The notes under the pieces were generated by a model. That model did no database searches. It was not told the DNA's origin and saw nothing but the letters and a program-made list of their open reading frames with translations. Of a stretch of 64,000 bases of DNA, positions 1 to 11,200 are shown one piece after another. The translations under genes and the position numbers were made by a program. The first letter of the stretch is position 1; each line of letters starts with the position of its first letter. Source of the stretch: Merluccius polli (lineage: Eukaryota > Chordata > Actinopteri > Gadiformes > Merlucciidae). The stretch covers positions 368,501 to 432,500 of the forward strand of contig JAOPHQ010002560.1 in the NCBI GenBank assembly GCA_030340625.1, written 5' to 3'.

Positions 1-541
1 CACGGTATGGCACGGCACAGCACGGCACGGCACGGCATAGTACTTTTCGGGTCTGTTTCCATTACAACTGAGTACCATATAGTACCTCCTCGACGTGGGC
101 GGGGTCGTCATAACACGGCTGCGCAAAACTGCCGTGACGTCATTTACACCGCGCCAAGCCACGCACAAAACCGAGAGAAAACAAAAAAAAGAGAGGAACG
201 TCTGGACCTCGTCGACCGACCATGGCGTGTTTTTTTGTGAGGTCATTTTCTTGTAGAAGAGCAGCGGGGTTTTAAAAAGTGGTGTGGTCGAGTCTCGTGT
301 TTATTTATGTCTGGTCGGTCGTCGCGCGTTTATGACGCTCCCAGTGACGACACTCGTCGGCCAATCAGTGGAAGGCAGTCGGCTGACGTCACGTTATAGT
401 ACCGCTTCGGCTGGCTTGGAACCAGCGCCGATGCGGTACCATCGTAGTACCTGATACTAGGTACTACGTGCTAGTGGAAACACGCAAATACCGTGCCGTG
501 CCGTGCCGCGCCGCGCCGTACCGTGCCGGTGGAAACGCGGC
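1..541. mobile_element. Non-autonomous TIR DNA transposon, left end cut by window edge
   Basis: The left edge is an array of CACGG/CGGCA pentamers, and the mirror-image array (CCGTG/CCGCG) appears at about 488-525, followed by GGTGGAAACGCGG. The inner flanks also mirror each other (GTACC and GTTTCCA-type blocks near 50-90, and TACTACGTG...GGAAACAC near 460-485). This is the layout of a small inverted-repeat element with no coding capacity. The true left end and target duplication lie outside the window, so the superfamily cannot be fixed; hAT or PIF/Harbinger are both possible. Confidence 0.55.
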
Positions 542-1107
542 ATTAGTAAGTGCAATAGCTTGCTAGACTCGTGTTTGTCGCAGGCCTCTCCAAGACATTT
601 CAAATGTTTGTAGCAATCTCTTATAAAAGTAAACTGTGCATTTTGGGGAAACACGTCTACATGAGTCTCGTTTTTTACTATATTCAATCCCGCCTATGAC
701 AGTAGCTTTGGTTGAGTGGCTGGTTCCTCGATGGCCAGATCCAATGGTGTCTCGATTGACTCTTTTGACGCCGGTTGCAGTCGGTAGAGCTCCAGGGCGT
801 GCATGCCAATATTAGCATGACTCATGGGATGAGCAATGACGATGTGGCTGCTTCTCTTTCATTCCCAGAGCCAACAAATGTCTCATGACCATCCTGCTGT
901 GACTACTCTCGAGACATGACCTGGTGCAAACATGCTTCATCCCCTACCTCTACTTTTTTTAAAAGCAGCTCAAAGATAGCTGTTTACATTGCTGCTAGGT
1001 ACACAAAACCGCCATGGCACCTTCTGAGTTCTGACAGTGCATAACACACGCAATGTAACTAATCAGTCACATATGTTTGGGCTGATAGTGGGCAAGCTGT
1101 CAATCTG
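542..1107. other. Unassigned intergenic stretch
   Basis: No recognisable gene. On the minus strand an open stretch of about 51 codons ends at a TAG at 694-696 and includes residues GMHALELYRLQPASKES; it has no start codon or family match that I recognise. It could be a decayed exon or retroelement coding scrap. Confidence 0.3.
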
Positions 1108-1305
1108 TCATAGGTCTGTGTCTGCTTGAGTTGCCTTTGCTTGAATCTCAGTGTTTATAACTGTTACTTTATGCACACAACAGCTTTCGACAGCTTTTAT
1201 TAACGTGAGGTCCGCCTCTCTCAGCAACCTGGCTCTCAGCTGGTCATTATTTATGCCACAGACTACTCTGTCCTGTACTAGCAAATAGGTTGTTCCTTGG
1301 CTCAC
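1108..1305 (-). pseudogene. Ty3/gypsy-type gag fragment
   Basis: The 65-residue minus-strand frame contains LVQDRVVCGINNDQLRARLL followed by READLTLIKAVESC. This is the characteristic gag segment of fish Ty3/gypsy elements (pattern D-R-[IV]-V-C-G-I-x-[DN]-x-x-x-R-x-R-L-L-R-E-x-x-L-T-L-x-K-A). A full gag is several hundred residues, so only a scrap remains. Frames upstream (1306-1460) are broken and no protease, polymerase or LTR follows on the downstream side. It is a dead remnant; the family call rests on motif recognition only. Confidence 0.65.
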
Positions 1306-1469
1306 AGAGCTCCCGAAACTTATTTTTCAGTGCAGCTACTTTTTCTATTTATTCTGGTAAGAATGTAAACATTTTGAACCCTTGTCACTTCTTCTACCAC
1401 GTGTAAGAAGGTAAGCAATTTCTCGTCTTTTCCTTCAATGCCACTCAGTCAAAAACAGTTAAAACTTTT

Positions 1470-2890
1470 CAAGATTCAAGATGTTTATTTGTCATATGTT
1501 CAGTTTAAGACAGACGTCACACTGCACAATGAAATTCTTATTTTGCACGTCTCCCTTGTCACAAAAAAAGTGAAAAATAAAAATATATATAACTTAACAG
1601 TATCATAAATAACTAGAATAAATAACTAGAATAAAATGTAAGTTAAAATGTACAGACTAAAAATATAACTTGGTAAACACTTTAGTATAAAAATATAAAA
1701 ATGGAATCTTAGAACAGATCCATGTCAAGGCAGAGTGGACAATATTGCAATTTTTTGACAGAGAACAGAGTTGCAGCACTGTTTGTAATGTTAATCAGTT
1801 TGGGGGTGGAAGGAGGGAGGGGGGGTGATGTGTAAATCAGTTCAGGGATGAAAGGGGGGGGTTTTGATGAGGGAGCTGTTCATGAGCCTGATGGCCTGTG
1901 GGTAGAAGCTGTTAGTCATCCTTGTGGTTGTGGATCTCAGACTCTGGTAGCGTCTGCCTTATGGCAGCAGCGTGAAGAGTCTGTGCTGTGGGTGTGTACT
2001 GTCTTTGATGATGTTGTGGGCTCTTCTGGTGACCCTGGTGGAGTAAATATCCTGAAGTGAGTGGAAGGCTGCTCCAGAGATGTGCTGTACAGTTTTGACC
2101 ACCCGCTGGAGGGCCTTCCTGTCTTGGGCAGCGAAGTTACCATACCAGACTGTGATGGAGCTGGTGAGGATGCTCTCGACCGTACACCTGTAGAAGTTGC
2201 TGAGAATTTTGGATGACATGCCAAATTCCCTCAGTTTTCTGAGGAAGTACAGTCGCTGCTGTGCATTGTGAGACCAGGTGAAGTCCTCGCTGATGTATGT
2301 TCCAAGGAATTTAAAGGTTTTCACCCTGTCGACTTCTGTCTCGCCTATGCACAGTGGTATGTGCTGCACTCTCTTCTTCCGTGGGTCAATGATCATCTCC
2401 TTGGTCTTTTCTGCATTCAAGGAGAGATTATTGTCCTGACACTATGCCACAAGTTCTGCCACCTCTCTCCTATACGCCATCTCCGACCCACCAGTGATCA
2501 GTCCGATGACTGTAGTATCGTCCGCGAACTTTACGATACTGTTGTTGTTCTGGGTGGCCACACAGTCGTAAGTGAAGAGGGTGTACAGCAGGGGTCTCAG
2601 CACGCAGCCCTGGGGGGTCCCTATGCTTACAGTTCTTGTTTGTGATGTACAGTTGCCAACTCTGACTGACTGGGGTCTGTCTCTGAGGAAGCTCAGCACC
2701 CAGTTACAGAGACCAGTTGTCAGTCCAAGAGTGAGAGTCCAAGAGTATCCAAATTATCCAGTTTTCTTGTATCGTTTGCTTGGAGACACAAAATCGATGG
2801 TGGTTGTATTTGAGCCATTTCTTCTTGTTTATTCTGACACCCATGTTATGTTTTAATAATAATGAGTAAACTGTGCTGCAGTTCAACGGG
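1470..2890 (-). pseudogene. 5'-truncated LINE (CR1/L2/Rex1-like), reverse transcriptase C-terminal half
   Basis: Three minus-strand frames join into the back half of a non-LTR reverse transcriptase. 2704-2886 is a decayed N-terminal piece. 2442-2699 holds the thumb-proximal motifs SIGTPQGCVLRPLLYTLF and the catalytic block KFADDTTVIGL. 1959-2420 holds the C-terminal part with TKEMIID, FKFLGTYIS and the ESILTSSITVWYGN block seen in fish CR1/L2/Rex1-like LINEs. The upstream endonuclease is missing, as expected for 5' truncation during target-primed reverse transcription. On the minus strand the 3' end falls near 1470-1560, in a stretch with TTCATTGTGCAGTGTGACG. Frameshifts near 2421-2441 and 2700 make it non-functional. 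Confidence 0.75.
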
Positions 2891-3365
2891 ACCTACTTTA
2901 ATGATTCTAGCATCATACGTCACACATCAGTAGAGATACGGATACCCCTAAGGTACATCACAGTCTCATACTTTTTCACACTGAAGGCCCAGTGTCAAGG
3001 GTCACAGTTCGCCACTGCGTATCCCAGTCATAAAAAAAAAAGTGAATAAAGTGTTTATATCAGTAAATACAGTGTTTATAGTGCTTCCCAGTCATAAGAA
3101 TAAACCAGTGCAAGTATTGATATCTGATTCTGATAAGAATGAAAGTATTTATATTAGGGCTGTCAGACGATTACAGATTTACTCGAGTTAATCACATGAA
3201 TAATAACGAGTAATCAAAAATAGGCCTACTAGAATATATTTTTATTTTTGTGTGTGAATGTGTAGGGGGTGAATAATAAATATATTTTATTATTCACTTA
3301 TTTATTTATAGAAATCCATGACAAACTGGTTACATGAATATTAACTAACAAGAACTTACTTTTAA
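2891..3365. other. Unassigned stretch with short dispersed repeats and a hAT-like end
   Basis: No gene. Two copies of a CCCAGTCATAA-led motif lie near 3023 and 3087, with a third at about 4979. At 3158 a hAT-like terminus begins (TAGGGCTGTCAGACGATTA), with AT-rich sequence behind it. No matching inverted end was found: a similar AGGGCTGTC near 4965 is in direct, not inverted, orientation. Confidence 0.4.
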
Positions 3366-4488
3366 AGGGGTAGTTCGGAATTTTGGACATAGGACCTCAT
3401 TTCCAAGTCAGCCAGTGTGTTATTTATCATTGGAGACGTTTTCAACAAATTTCATGCAGTCCTTCTAGTTGCACAGTTCGCTGGTGCTAAGCTAGCGCAA
3501 ATCAACGGTAACGACTAGCCTGCCATTAAAAACCCACTCCACAGTACACTCAAGGCAAATCAATTATAACGCCAGACTATCGATGTAAATGTCTGTTGAT
3601 AGAATAATGTTAGAAATAAAACCAACCTTGCATGGCATTGCATTTTGAGGGACTTGTGAGTGTCTCAGCAGCAGTGTTATACTTCCTGGTAGTAGGCTAT
3701 GGCAGTGGCGGAGTGATATTACCTAGGGTACCGGCTCTATAATAGTTTGTTTACCTGCCGCTGTCATTGCTCAGAACCACAGACTCAGAGTAGCCTACAG
3801 TGCAAAAGGAATTAGCGAATTAGCCTATTCAATAAACAAGATATGGCCACGTTTGAAGGAGATACCGATGTGCCTGCTTTTGAAGACGTTGATGAGGAAT
3901 TTGTTGTATCCAGCGAACCGTACCTCTACGAGCCGGAATACACGGATGAAGAACTGATCGAGATGGATGCACAAAGGGCAAGCTTTTATTGTTACAATTT
4001 TTAAATGCACACTGAATCACCATGTTGCCTAGTCGTTCGTTTCCAATCCAATGATTCAATCCCGCTACTACTAGGTGTCCCGCGCTTCTGTCACGTGCCT
4101 CTCTGTTTACTTTCTGCTGTTGAGATTTGGTTATTGCACAACTAACCTGAGCAAAGTAAAATTCCACTGCTGATGAGAAACTAGTCCCTCAAACTGCGAT
4201 GATTCATGCAATGTGAGGTTGGTTTTATTTCTAACATTATTTGATCAACACAGACATTTACATCGATAGTCTGGCGTTATAATTGATTTGCCTTGGGTGT
4301 ACTGTGGAGTGGGTAAGACTGTTTTTATTGGCAGGCTAGTCGTTACCGTTGACTTGCGCTAGCTTAGCACCAGCGAACTGTGCAACTAGAAGGACTGCAT
4401 GAAATGTGTTGAAAACGTCTCCAATGATAAATAACACACTGGCTGACTTGGAAATGAGGTCCTATGTCCAAAATTCCGAACTACCCCT
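3366..4488. mobile_element. Kolobok-type DNA transposon with ~300-bp terminal inverted repeats
   Basis: The ends are perfect inverts (AGGGGTAGTTCGGAATTTTG...) flanked on both sides by TTAA (3362-3365 and 4489-4492), the target duplication of Kolobok and piggyBac elements. The inverted repeats run about 290-300 bp with only a few mismatches and small indels, which suggests recent insertion or recent amplification. The central 540 bp carry one short coding exon (see 3842-4003) and no transposase. Kolobok is preferred over piggyBac because of the AGGG-type ends, the exon type, and the second TTAA element at 8245-12565 with a Kolobok-like transposase. Confidence 0.75.
3842..4003 (+). CDS. First exon of a P2X7-like accessory protein, truncated
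   Basis: A 53-codon frame opens with ATG directly after the inverted repeat region. It is acidic and contains SEPYLYEPEYTDEELIEMDA. In fish, a PYxFEPEYTEEEL stretch is known to me from proteins annotated as P2X purinoceptor 7-like, where it precedes a Cys-rich P2X7 tail-like domain, often in mobile-element contexts; that association is from memory. Here the frame stops soon after and no Cys-rich domain follows, so the element has probably lost its second exon by internal deletion. A donor-like GGCAAGC at the break may be a decayed splice site. Function of the accessory protein is unknown. Confidence 0.45.
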
Positions 4489-4492
4489 TTAA

Positions 4493-5036
4493 GGCACAAA
4501 GTGAAACAGTCCTTTTCATTAAACTAGATATAAATATTTGAGTCAGTGTGTCACATGACTCCAACCAGTTAATTAAATCTTCTTTTCTTTTTACCAGTTT
4601 CTATGTACATTATTTGTATTATTACTTTATTTAAAGATAAGTCTGGAAGATGTTTTAAACAAAAGTTGCCATTTAGCAGACCAGGGGTCATTTTTTGTTA
4701 GTTTGTGTGGTAATTCACGAGGCATCACGTGTTGAGTTTACAATGTTGTAAATAAGTGCTTAAAAACTCGTAAGTGCTTAAAACCAAGAAATGAAATTCA
4801 ACACAACTATGTGCGACGGGTTGGTCACGTACAATACAAAGTCAATGGTGAGTGATCTATACATCCATGCCTCGCAAACATTGCATGACTCCGGTGGGAC
4901 CCACGCTTAAAGTTAATTTAAATGACATTTTTAACATGTTTTTTAGATTAATCGTGAGTCGCGATAGGGCTGTCCGTGTCCCAGTCATAAGAACACACCA
5001 GTTAATAAAGGTTATCTAGCAAATAAAGTTTATGTA
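4493..5036. other. Unassigned stretch between Kolobok-type element and PPAR exon
   Basis: No gene is seen. It is AT-rich, with a hAT-like GGGCTGTC motif near 4966 and another copy of the CCCAGTCATAAGAA repeat at about 4979. The exon beginning at 5303 on the minus strand loses homology to its family just before this block (near 5045), so a breakpoint or insertion boundary lies here. Confidence 0.4.
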
Positions 5037-5303
5037 TCATGTTCTGGTCACCTGGTCGTTGAGGTCGAGGTGGAGGAAGCCGGGGATGTTCTTGGCGAAC
5101 TCCGTCAGCTCTGTGACCGCCTCCACTGAAGCGCTCTGGCAGCAGAGGAACAGCCGGGCCTCTGCCTCTCCAGGCCCCTCTACCAGGGGCTCCTGACCAG
5201 ACGGGAGGCCTCCAACTGGGCCGGGGCAGGGTCCAGCTGCCCCCCTCACCTCCAGGGTTTGCTCTGCAGCCTGGAAGGTCTCCATGTCGTGGATGACAAA
5301 CGG
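5037..5303 (-). CDS. ppara: PPAR-alpha-like ligand-binding-domain exon, 3' truncated
   Basis: After a splice acceptor (CTCTCCAG before 5303) the frame reads PFVIHDMETFQAAEQTL, an insert rich in Gly/Pro, then LFLCCQSASVEAVTELTEFA and LDLNDQVT. This is helices 2 to 3 of the PPAR ligand-binding domain, a nuclear receptor for fatty acids that binds DNA as an RXR heterodimer. The Gly/Pro-rich insert makes the H2-H2' loop longer than in mammals. The family continues with LLKYGVYEA after QVT, but here the frame reads RT and stops at 5037. Either the exon is cut by a rearrangement, or CAG/GTGACC acts as a splice donor. Because the intron's first six bases would coincide with the expected Val-Thr codons, a breakpoint is the more economical reading. 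The rest of the domain was not found between 1 and 5036. Confidence 0.85.
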   Translation of the reverse strand, partial: PFVIHDMETFQAAEQTLEVRGAAGPCPGPVGGLPSGQEPLVEGPGEAEARLFLCCQSASVEAVTELTEFAKNIPGFLHLDLNDQVTRT

Positions 5304-5539
5304 CTGGAGAGGGGAGGGAGGCAAGGGGAGAGAGAAGGAGGTAAAGAGGAGAGGAGGAGGTGAGAGGAAGAGGGAAAAAGGAGAGGCAAAAGATGTAAAG
5401 AGGATAAAAAAGGAGGACATTAGAGGAACTTCATCTCAATATGAATCAGAAATGTTTTTTTAACAGTCAGGCTCTTCCTAACCATATCCTTAACTCCTCT
5501 CCCCTTTCTCCTCCTCCCACCTCTTCTTCCTTCTCTTAC
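5304..5539 (-). other. PPAR intron between hinge and ligand-binding exons
   Basis: A 236-bp intron with donor CCG/GTAAGAG at 5539 and acceptor CTCTCCAG at 5304. It is strongly purine-strand biased (GGAGAGG runs on the plus strand), giving a long pyrimidine tract before the acceptor. Confidence 0.75.
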
Positions 5540-5745
5540 CGGTCGGCTGGTCTTGCCAGTCAGTATCAGTCTGGCCCTGTCCTTGTTCATGCTGAAGTTC
5601 CTCATGTAGGCCTGGTGGATCTGCTGCACCAGGACCTTGTGGTTGGGGGGCGTAGGGGTTTGCTCCTCCTCCCTCCTCCCCCCCGTCCCGAACTCCTCCT
5701 TCAACCTCTGTTTCTCTGACTGGGGAATGCGCCCAAAGCGGATCG
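5540..5745 (-). CDS. ppara: PPAR-alpha-like hinge and first ligand-binding-domain exon
   Basis: The 206-bp exon has an acceptor (TCCAG before 5745) and a donor (GTAAGAG from 5539). It translates as AIRFGRIPQSEKQRLKEEFG, a short Glu/Pro-rich hinge, then VLVQQIHQAYMRNFSMNKDR and ARLILTGKTSRP. These are the C-terminal extension of the PPAR DNA-binding domain and helix 1 of the ligand-binding domain. The phase matches both neighbours: AAC-G from the 15744-15882 exon joins CG-ATC here, and ends cleanly before the 5303 exon. The family match and correct splice phase indicate a real host gene, not a processed copy. Whether the gene is functional is uncertain because of the truncated downstream exon. 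Confidence 0.9.
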
Positions 5746-6013
5746 CTGGAGGAGGATGGGGTGGATGAGGAGGAATGGGTGGAGGAGGGATTGTTTCATC
5801 ACTTGAATCAATCAGTCAGTGCATTTACATAAACAACAGCAAGCCAATTGTTACCTGGTTACCGTCATAACCTGGTTTTCTAACTGCCATGTAAACATGA
5901 AGCCCAGCTACTAACCCGGTTTTGAGTGGGGAATGAATTAATGTCAGATATTTATGTCACACCCACCTGGAAATATATGCAAATACATAGACAACAGCAT
6001 GTTCAGTGTTTAC
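5746..6013. other. PPAR intron remnant left of the nested insertion
   Basis: Ordinary intronic sequence that, with 15627-15743, makes up the small original intron before the 9.6-kb hAT insertion. No gene or complete repeat is visible; GTTACC/GGTAAC-like inverted bits near 5850-5890 hint at an old MITE fragment. Confidence 0.45.
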
Positions 6014-6423
6014 TAGGGATGTGCATCTCTCTTTGAAGCACGATTCGATACACATCTCGATACATGGGCTCCGATACAATACAGCAACTTATCGTTGTAC
6101 GAGAGCGAGATACAGACACTTTTTAGTTTGAACGATTCGGTGTGATTCGGTTTGAAAATCTATGCGAGTTGGTTTGATACGATTCGATTCGATACACTTA
6201 TATTTGTAAGATGTAGGGAGGCAGAGTACCAAGGCGAATACTGAGGCGAGCTCTCACCTTTGGGTACTTGTTGAGTTTAAGAGCGCTGTATGAGCCATAT
6301 TCATTTTGTATTATTTCATGTCATTTTGCTCCATGCCACTAGGGGGCTGTATTTGCTGTGTGGCTCAGCTGACCTTGGGTCAGCCGGGTTAGGCCATTTA
6401 ACCTAAGGAAACCCAGACACGGG

Positions 6424-7492
6424 TAGGGTTGGGTATCGTTTGGGTTTTATCCGATACCGGTGCCTACTCGGTATTTTTTAAACGGTACCGGTTCCTAAAC
6501 GGTTCTCGAACCGGTACTTAAAAAAAAAAAAAAAAGCCCACACTTTGTCAAAAAACAATACCCTTTTATTTCCAGGGCAGCAAATCACAGCAAATCTTTA
6601 ACAATATAAATACAAGGAACAATGATAATAAATATAAATAAGCCAATATAAAAAAAAAATGTACATAATATCAAATAGAACATTATTGTATCAAACAATA
6701 GAACTGTACAATATACTGGAAATTAATAAAGATTCTACCAGATCTCCATTTTCTCTTCCTAGTGACCTGAACAGTGAGACACCTTAAATATTAAAATAGA
6801 TATAAATATAAAACACACATATGGAACAAAATATTGCACAGCAGTATTGCACATGTAAATAACAGTGTTTAGCAATTCTTATAAGGCAGTAAAAGTGGGC
6901 ATTAAACTGTATAACTGTTTTGAAAAAAAAGGCCGACATATGCCCATACAATATGCAGCCGGCGCTCGGAAAAGTCTCGCGACAAAACGATGAGCCACAC
7001 ATTTAGAAACAATTGCATGAACTATCTAAAAGCAATACCTTAGTCAGAAAACATATATGAGGCTGAACTTTTTGCTAAAATGTCACAGTTATGGAATAAT
7101 TGAAAATGTTGAAGCGGCTGGCTTGACCACGCGAAACCGAGAGACGGCTGTCTTGACCGCAGTACGCGATCGGTCATTAATCAATAATCGTATTTACCGT
7201 ATAACTGCACACAACTTTATTTAAAATCAATCAAATAGAAAACGTGTGTGTTTGTATTCTGGTGTCCGGTGCGTGTGGATGTGCGGCTCCTCCGGCGGAG
7301 CGGTTCATGTTAATAGCGGAGTCCGGGAGGGTTCACCTTCACGGCGGAGTTACGAGGGATGTGCGACTATCGTCTTAAAAAATACTATAGTGTTTTTTAA
7401 AGTTAGAAAGATATTAGATAGGGGGCGGTAAAAACTACCGTTTACGTCGGAACCGGTACCGTATTGGTACCGCTTTCCGGTACCCAACCCTA
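6424..7492. mobile_element. Non-autonomous hAT element with GGTACC-rich subterminal repeats
   Basis: Ends are TAGGGTTGGGTA at 6424 and TACCCAACCCTA at 7492. Flanking octamers GACACGGG and CACAGGGG match 6 of 8. Both subterminal regions are packed with GGTACCGG/CCGGTACC motifs. The interior (6883-7419) is nearly the same as 21978-22523 in a different hAT family. No transposase frame is present. It lies inside the 5' LTR of the BEL/Pao copy, so it is younger than that LTR. Confidence 0.75.
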
Positions 7493-7789
7493 CACAGGGG
7501 TGGCTGATTTGAGAAGCAAACAGTTTTCGACTGTGCCTAGTATGTGCCTAGTATGTGCCTATGTGGTTTTGATGTAGTGAGCAATTCGGTTTGTTGTTGA
7601 TTTCGTTACATGTATTATGAGTTAAAGTTGTTGCTGCTGTATGATATATGAAGAAAAATAAATAGATAATTGTAAACATTACTGAACTTTCCGCTTTGCT
7701 ATGTTCGGAGCGCACTGGGCGTACGTCTAAACTTAAATCCTCCGTATTAGCAACCAGTACTAGACTTCGTTTAGGACATTGTCAGTACA

Positions 7790-8147
7790 TTTAGGTCGAA
7801 AACTGTTTCGATTTGGAAACCACGGATGTGAGGTGGGCAAATGTTTGGAGTTGCCGATTGCTAATTGAAGCTTTACCAGAGCGAGCTACAGGGCCAGCCG
7901 AATACCAGCATCATCACACCGGGACACCAGTCATCAAAGCCGGCCAACGCTCGATTGGGGTATGTGTTGATCAGCGCTGATATTATGAATGGCCATGGTA
8001 ATTTGTGTGCACACATTCGTGTAAACCCAATGCATTGGTAGCAGACTCGCAACCGTCTACTCTTGCGCGTCGAGACGAGTTGTTGCTCCACACAAACTCA
8101 ATTGCGGGCTTCTTGATTAATAAGCCATTTCACGTTGCGTGGCCATT
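7790..8147 (+). other. BEL/Pao leader between 5' LTR and gag (copy 1)
   Basis: Sequence after the LTR end begins TTTAGGTCGAAAACTG, a possible but unconfirmed primer-binding region. It shares GATTTGGAAAC and CACGGA with the same position in copy 2. No other gene is seen here. Confidence 0.45.
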
Positions 8148-8244
8148 ATGGCCGAAGAGCAAAAAGGCCAACAAGGCCTTGAGACTGAACTTGGAGTGGG
8201 TGCAGGGGTAAAATCTGTAACTGAAAAACGTGTGGTTAAATTAA
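8148..8244 (+). pseudogene. BEL/Pao gag, first segment, cut by Kolobok insertion
   Basis: ATG at 8148 opens a frame MAEEQKGQQGLETELGVGAG that runs into the TTAA at 8241-8244 where the Kolobok element begins. The same codon frame continues on the far side of the element from the TTAA at 12566. There the sequence (ILEKERKSEFGKLSK) resembles IERLQKERSVKFKQSSKLK near the start of gag copy 2 (25428 onward). The start codon is chosen by position relative to copy 2. Function: structural capsid precursor of an LTR retrotransposon. Confidence 0.7.
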
Positions 8245-11200
8245 AGGCCATGGTGCAGGTTTAATTTTCTAATGAATCTGCGTATTTGCTTGTTGGTAAT
8301 AAACATTTAAACTGTTATTCATTGTATTTGATGTTGTTGGGTATCACAAAACGTAATATAATACAAAAAGGTTGGTTTTTAGCCGTCTATATTTTAGCAG
8401 TTCGCGATTGATTCTCATTTCCCCCACAATGCATTGCATGACGTCACATCGGTGAGACGACAGACCAAAGCCCGCCGTGAGACCATTGAGAGAGGCGAGT
8501 AGAGAGAGACTAGTAAGAGATTGTTCAGCAGATTCTACAGATAAATACATATATATAGCCTAGATAGAGAGATAGATAGATAGACAGTTAGCTAGACAGC
8601 ATAGAACGATAGATAAATAGATACATGGAGAGAGATAGCCAGATAGCATAGCGTAGCATAGACAGATAGCGTAGATAGCTACACCCTCGAACCGGTATAA
8701 TGCCGGGCTACTGTGCTTGTGCCGGTTGTAAACTGGACACAGGCTCCATGGCTTCCCGAAGGACAAGGCAACCCTTCGACAGTGGGTCCACTTTGTCCGA
8801 GTTAGGCGGGCACATGTTTCAATGACCTCCGTCACCGCCAATACCAAGATTTGCAGCGCGCATTTCAAGGAGGAGGACTACGACGAAGAGGACGCCAGAA
8901 TGGTATCACTCGGGTTGAAGACCGAGAGGCTGGCAAAGCTGATTCCGACCACCGGGCCGTCTGCACAGCACCTCTCTGCCTGCCGCTACCACACCGAGAG
9001 GCACCAAGAAAGCAGAGATGCTACGGTAAGCCTCATGATAATGCACGTACTGTTTATCTGCGCGTTAGCTAACCCTGTGCATACTACATACCGTGTTCCC
9101 TCTGACACCGCCTCCACTACAGTCATGATCAGTCTGAGATTAGAAAAGCGCATTTCGTGATTCATGAAACTAAATTGTCCTGAAGTAAATGTCCAAAAGC
9201 TTGTCGTATCTAACTAGAAAGCACCATGGCTAGTGTTTGTTTGGATCACTGGTGATCGTCAAGCGGCTTTCACAACAGCGCGCGTGTGTTTGACTATTAC
9301 GGTTCTCTTATGTATTAACCGTGACTGTGTCGCTGACCCTTTTGAATTTGTTTGCGCAAGATGTTGATCGATGCTGCACAGCAGGAGACCGCGGACAGTG
9401 TCGACGTGAATGACCCCTTGCCCTCCACTTGTGACACTGGGACACAGTGCAATGTGAAGCCCCGTGGAAGGTCTCACGGTAAATGTTGGGTATTTTGGGT
9501 GGTCGATATGCTGTCTAAAACATACGTTTCCAAAATCTATGCATACAGGACATTTCCATACACAGATGAAATTAATACATAGCCTATGTCAAAACATAAC
9601 CACGTAGATTTGCCATGATTGTCATATGTTTGGGTATGTTTACTACCTCTGCCACAGCTGTGCAGGTGAACCTGAAGCCCAAGATGGTCAGCGTGGGGAC
9701 ACAGACCCAAACTCCCCCCCCCCCCTCACTAGTCCTGAACAGACCGATGATGAAGATGATCCGTCTGTCATCAGCGATTCATCGTGGGTGCCTGGAGGAC
9801 ATATGTCTGAGGATGAGGAGGAATTGTGTGAGGAGGAGCCATCTCACACCTGTGACCCCCACCAAAAGTGAGATAATTTAAAGCCAACATAGACCAACTT
9901 TGCATTTTCCTTTTTGTGTATCTGGTAGAATTGAATTCCCCCCCGCTCTCTTTTTTGTTGTAGTGGCATTGACAAATTCATTGTTTGCCAAGAGGTGCTC
10001 ATGAGCCTGTTTGCCCTCTGTCCGGCCTGTTGTGAGAAGTCGGATAGTAGGTTTTGTATACACAGCAGGCCATATCTGATTAGAAAATCAGAATATCTAA
10101 TTAAAATGTGATAGCCCTGACTGTCTGCCCACATTCAAATTTGTCTTGCCAGTTAATTTACAATGTATGTACCAGGCTTTAGGCTGTGGGTTTATGATGC
10201 CATCATAAACATCATGTGTGTTTCATTGAAAACATTTGACCAGTAATGTACCGTACTTACTCTATATTGAAACCTGATATACTGTTGATTACTCTTTTTT
10301 TTTTCTTTTTTTTTTTTTTACATATCTAGGTCTGTGCATCATGTGGCTACCAATGTTTCTGGCAAAACCAGCCAATGCTCCACAGGAACATGGTGTCTCG
10401 TATTTCGGATCCCACAATGTGCTCCAATGCTCACATATCCCAACCAATACCTTTAAACATTTATCATTCATAGAGTTACATTTATGCAAAATACCAATTA
10501 ATTATGGGTGTGATAAATGCCCACAAAGTTGAAAGTTTAACTAGATACAAGACAGATTGTACTTGACAGTATGGATATGATCTACATCCAAGTCCAAAGC
10601 TGTTATATAAACAGAATTTAGAATTCAAGTTTAGGCATTGTACAGATTCAAACAGACATTAATTGTTATTGCGATACATAGTCTCCCTAGAAATATTTTA
10701 AAGCATAAAACTGGCTAATGCAGAACCAGCAGTTAGCTAGCAACGGCTTGGTGGTGGTTTTCTGCATGCTGCATGTTATGTTTTCTCTTTGTGTGCTGTT
10801 TATTGCTTTGTTTTTTTTACTTAGTTGTTGGTGGTGGGACCTCGCTGCTCTTGTGCCTGTCTTTAGTCACTGTACCCCATGTGGTTTTGCAAGGGGTTCT
10901 GCATGCTGCATGTCTGCCTGCTGCTCATTGTGTGTGCTGTGGTTTTATTTCTTTTGTTTGCATGAAATGTCTTTTATACAATTCAACATAGCTTACCAAT
11001 CATTGTACCTGGTAGTGCCTTGTCTACAGGTCCTTTTCGGATTCTGATTTTCGCACAAGATTACAATCAAGGAAATGTTGCAAAAATGCTCCCTTTACAT
11101 CTCCATTTGACACTTTTCCCCATAATTCCTTGTAGTATTAGTAGGAAAGGGAGTAAGGAATGATAACCCGAAAAGGACCTCTGTGTGTGCTTTTGTCTTT

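Noticed and set aside
3829..4167. 112-codon minus-strand frame in the TTAA element
   Set aside because: It is antisense to the acidic exon at 3842-4003, which has the recognisable motif.
3158..4975. A hAT enclosing the Kolobok-type element, with AGGGCTGTC at both edges
   Set aside because: The two motifs are in direct rather than inverted orientation and no octamer duplication was found.
7873..8211. Overlapping frames around 7873-8211 on both strands
   Set aside because: They lie in the BEL/Pao leader; only the short gag start at 8148 is supported.
10718..11047. 109-codon hydrophobic, Cys/Trp-rich frame that looks like a membrane protein
   Set aside because: It lies in the decayed interior of the Kolobok-type element, has T/G-rich low-complexity composition, and matches no family or splice structure.
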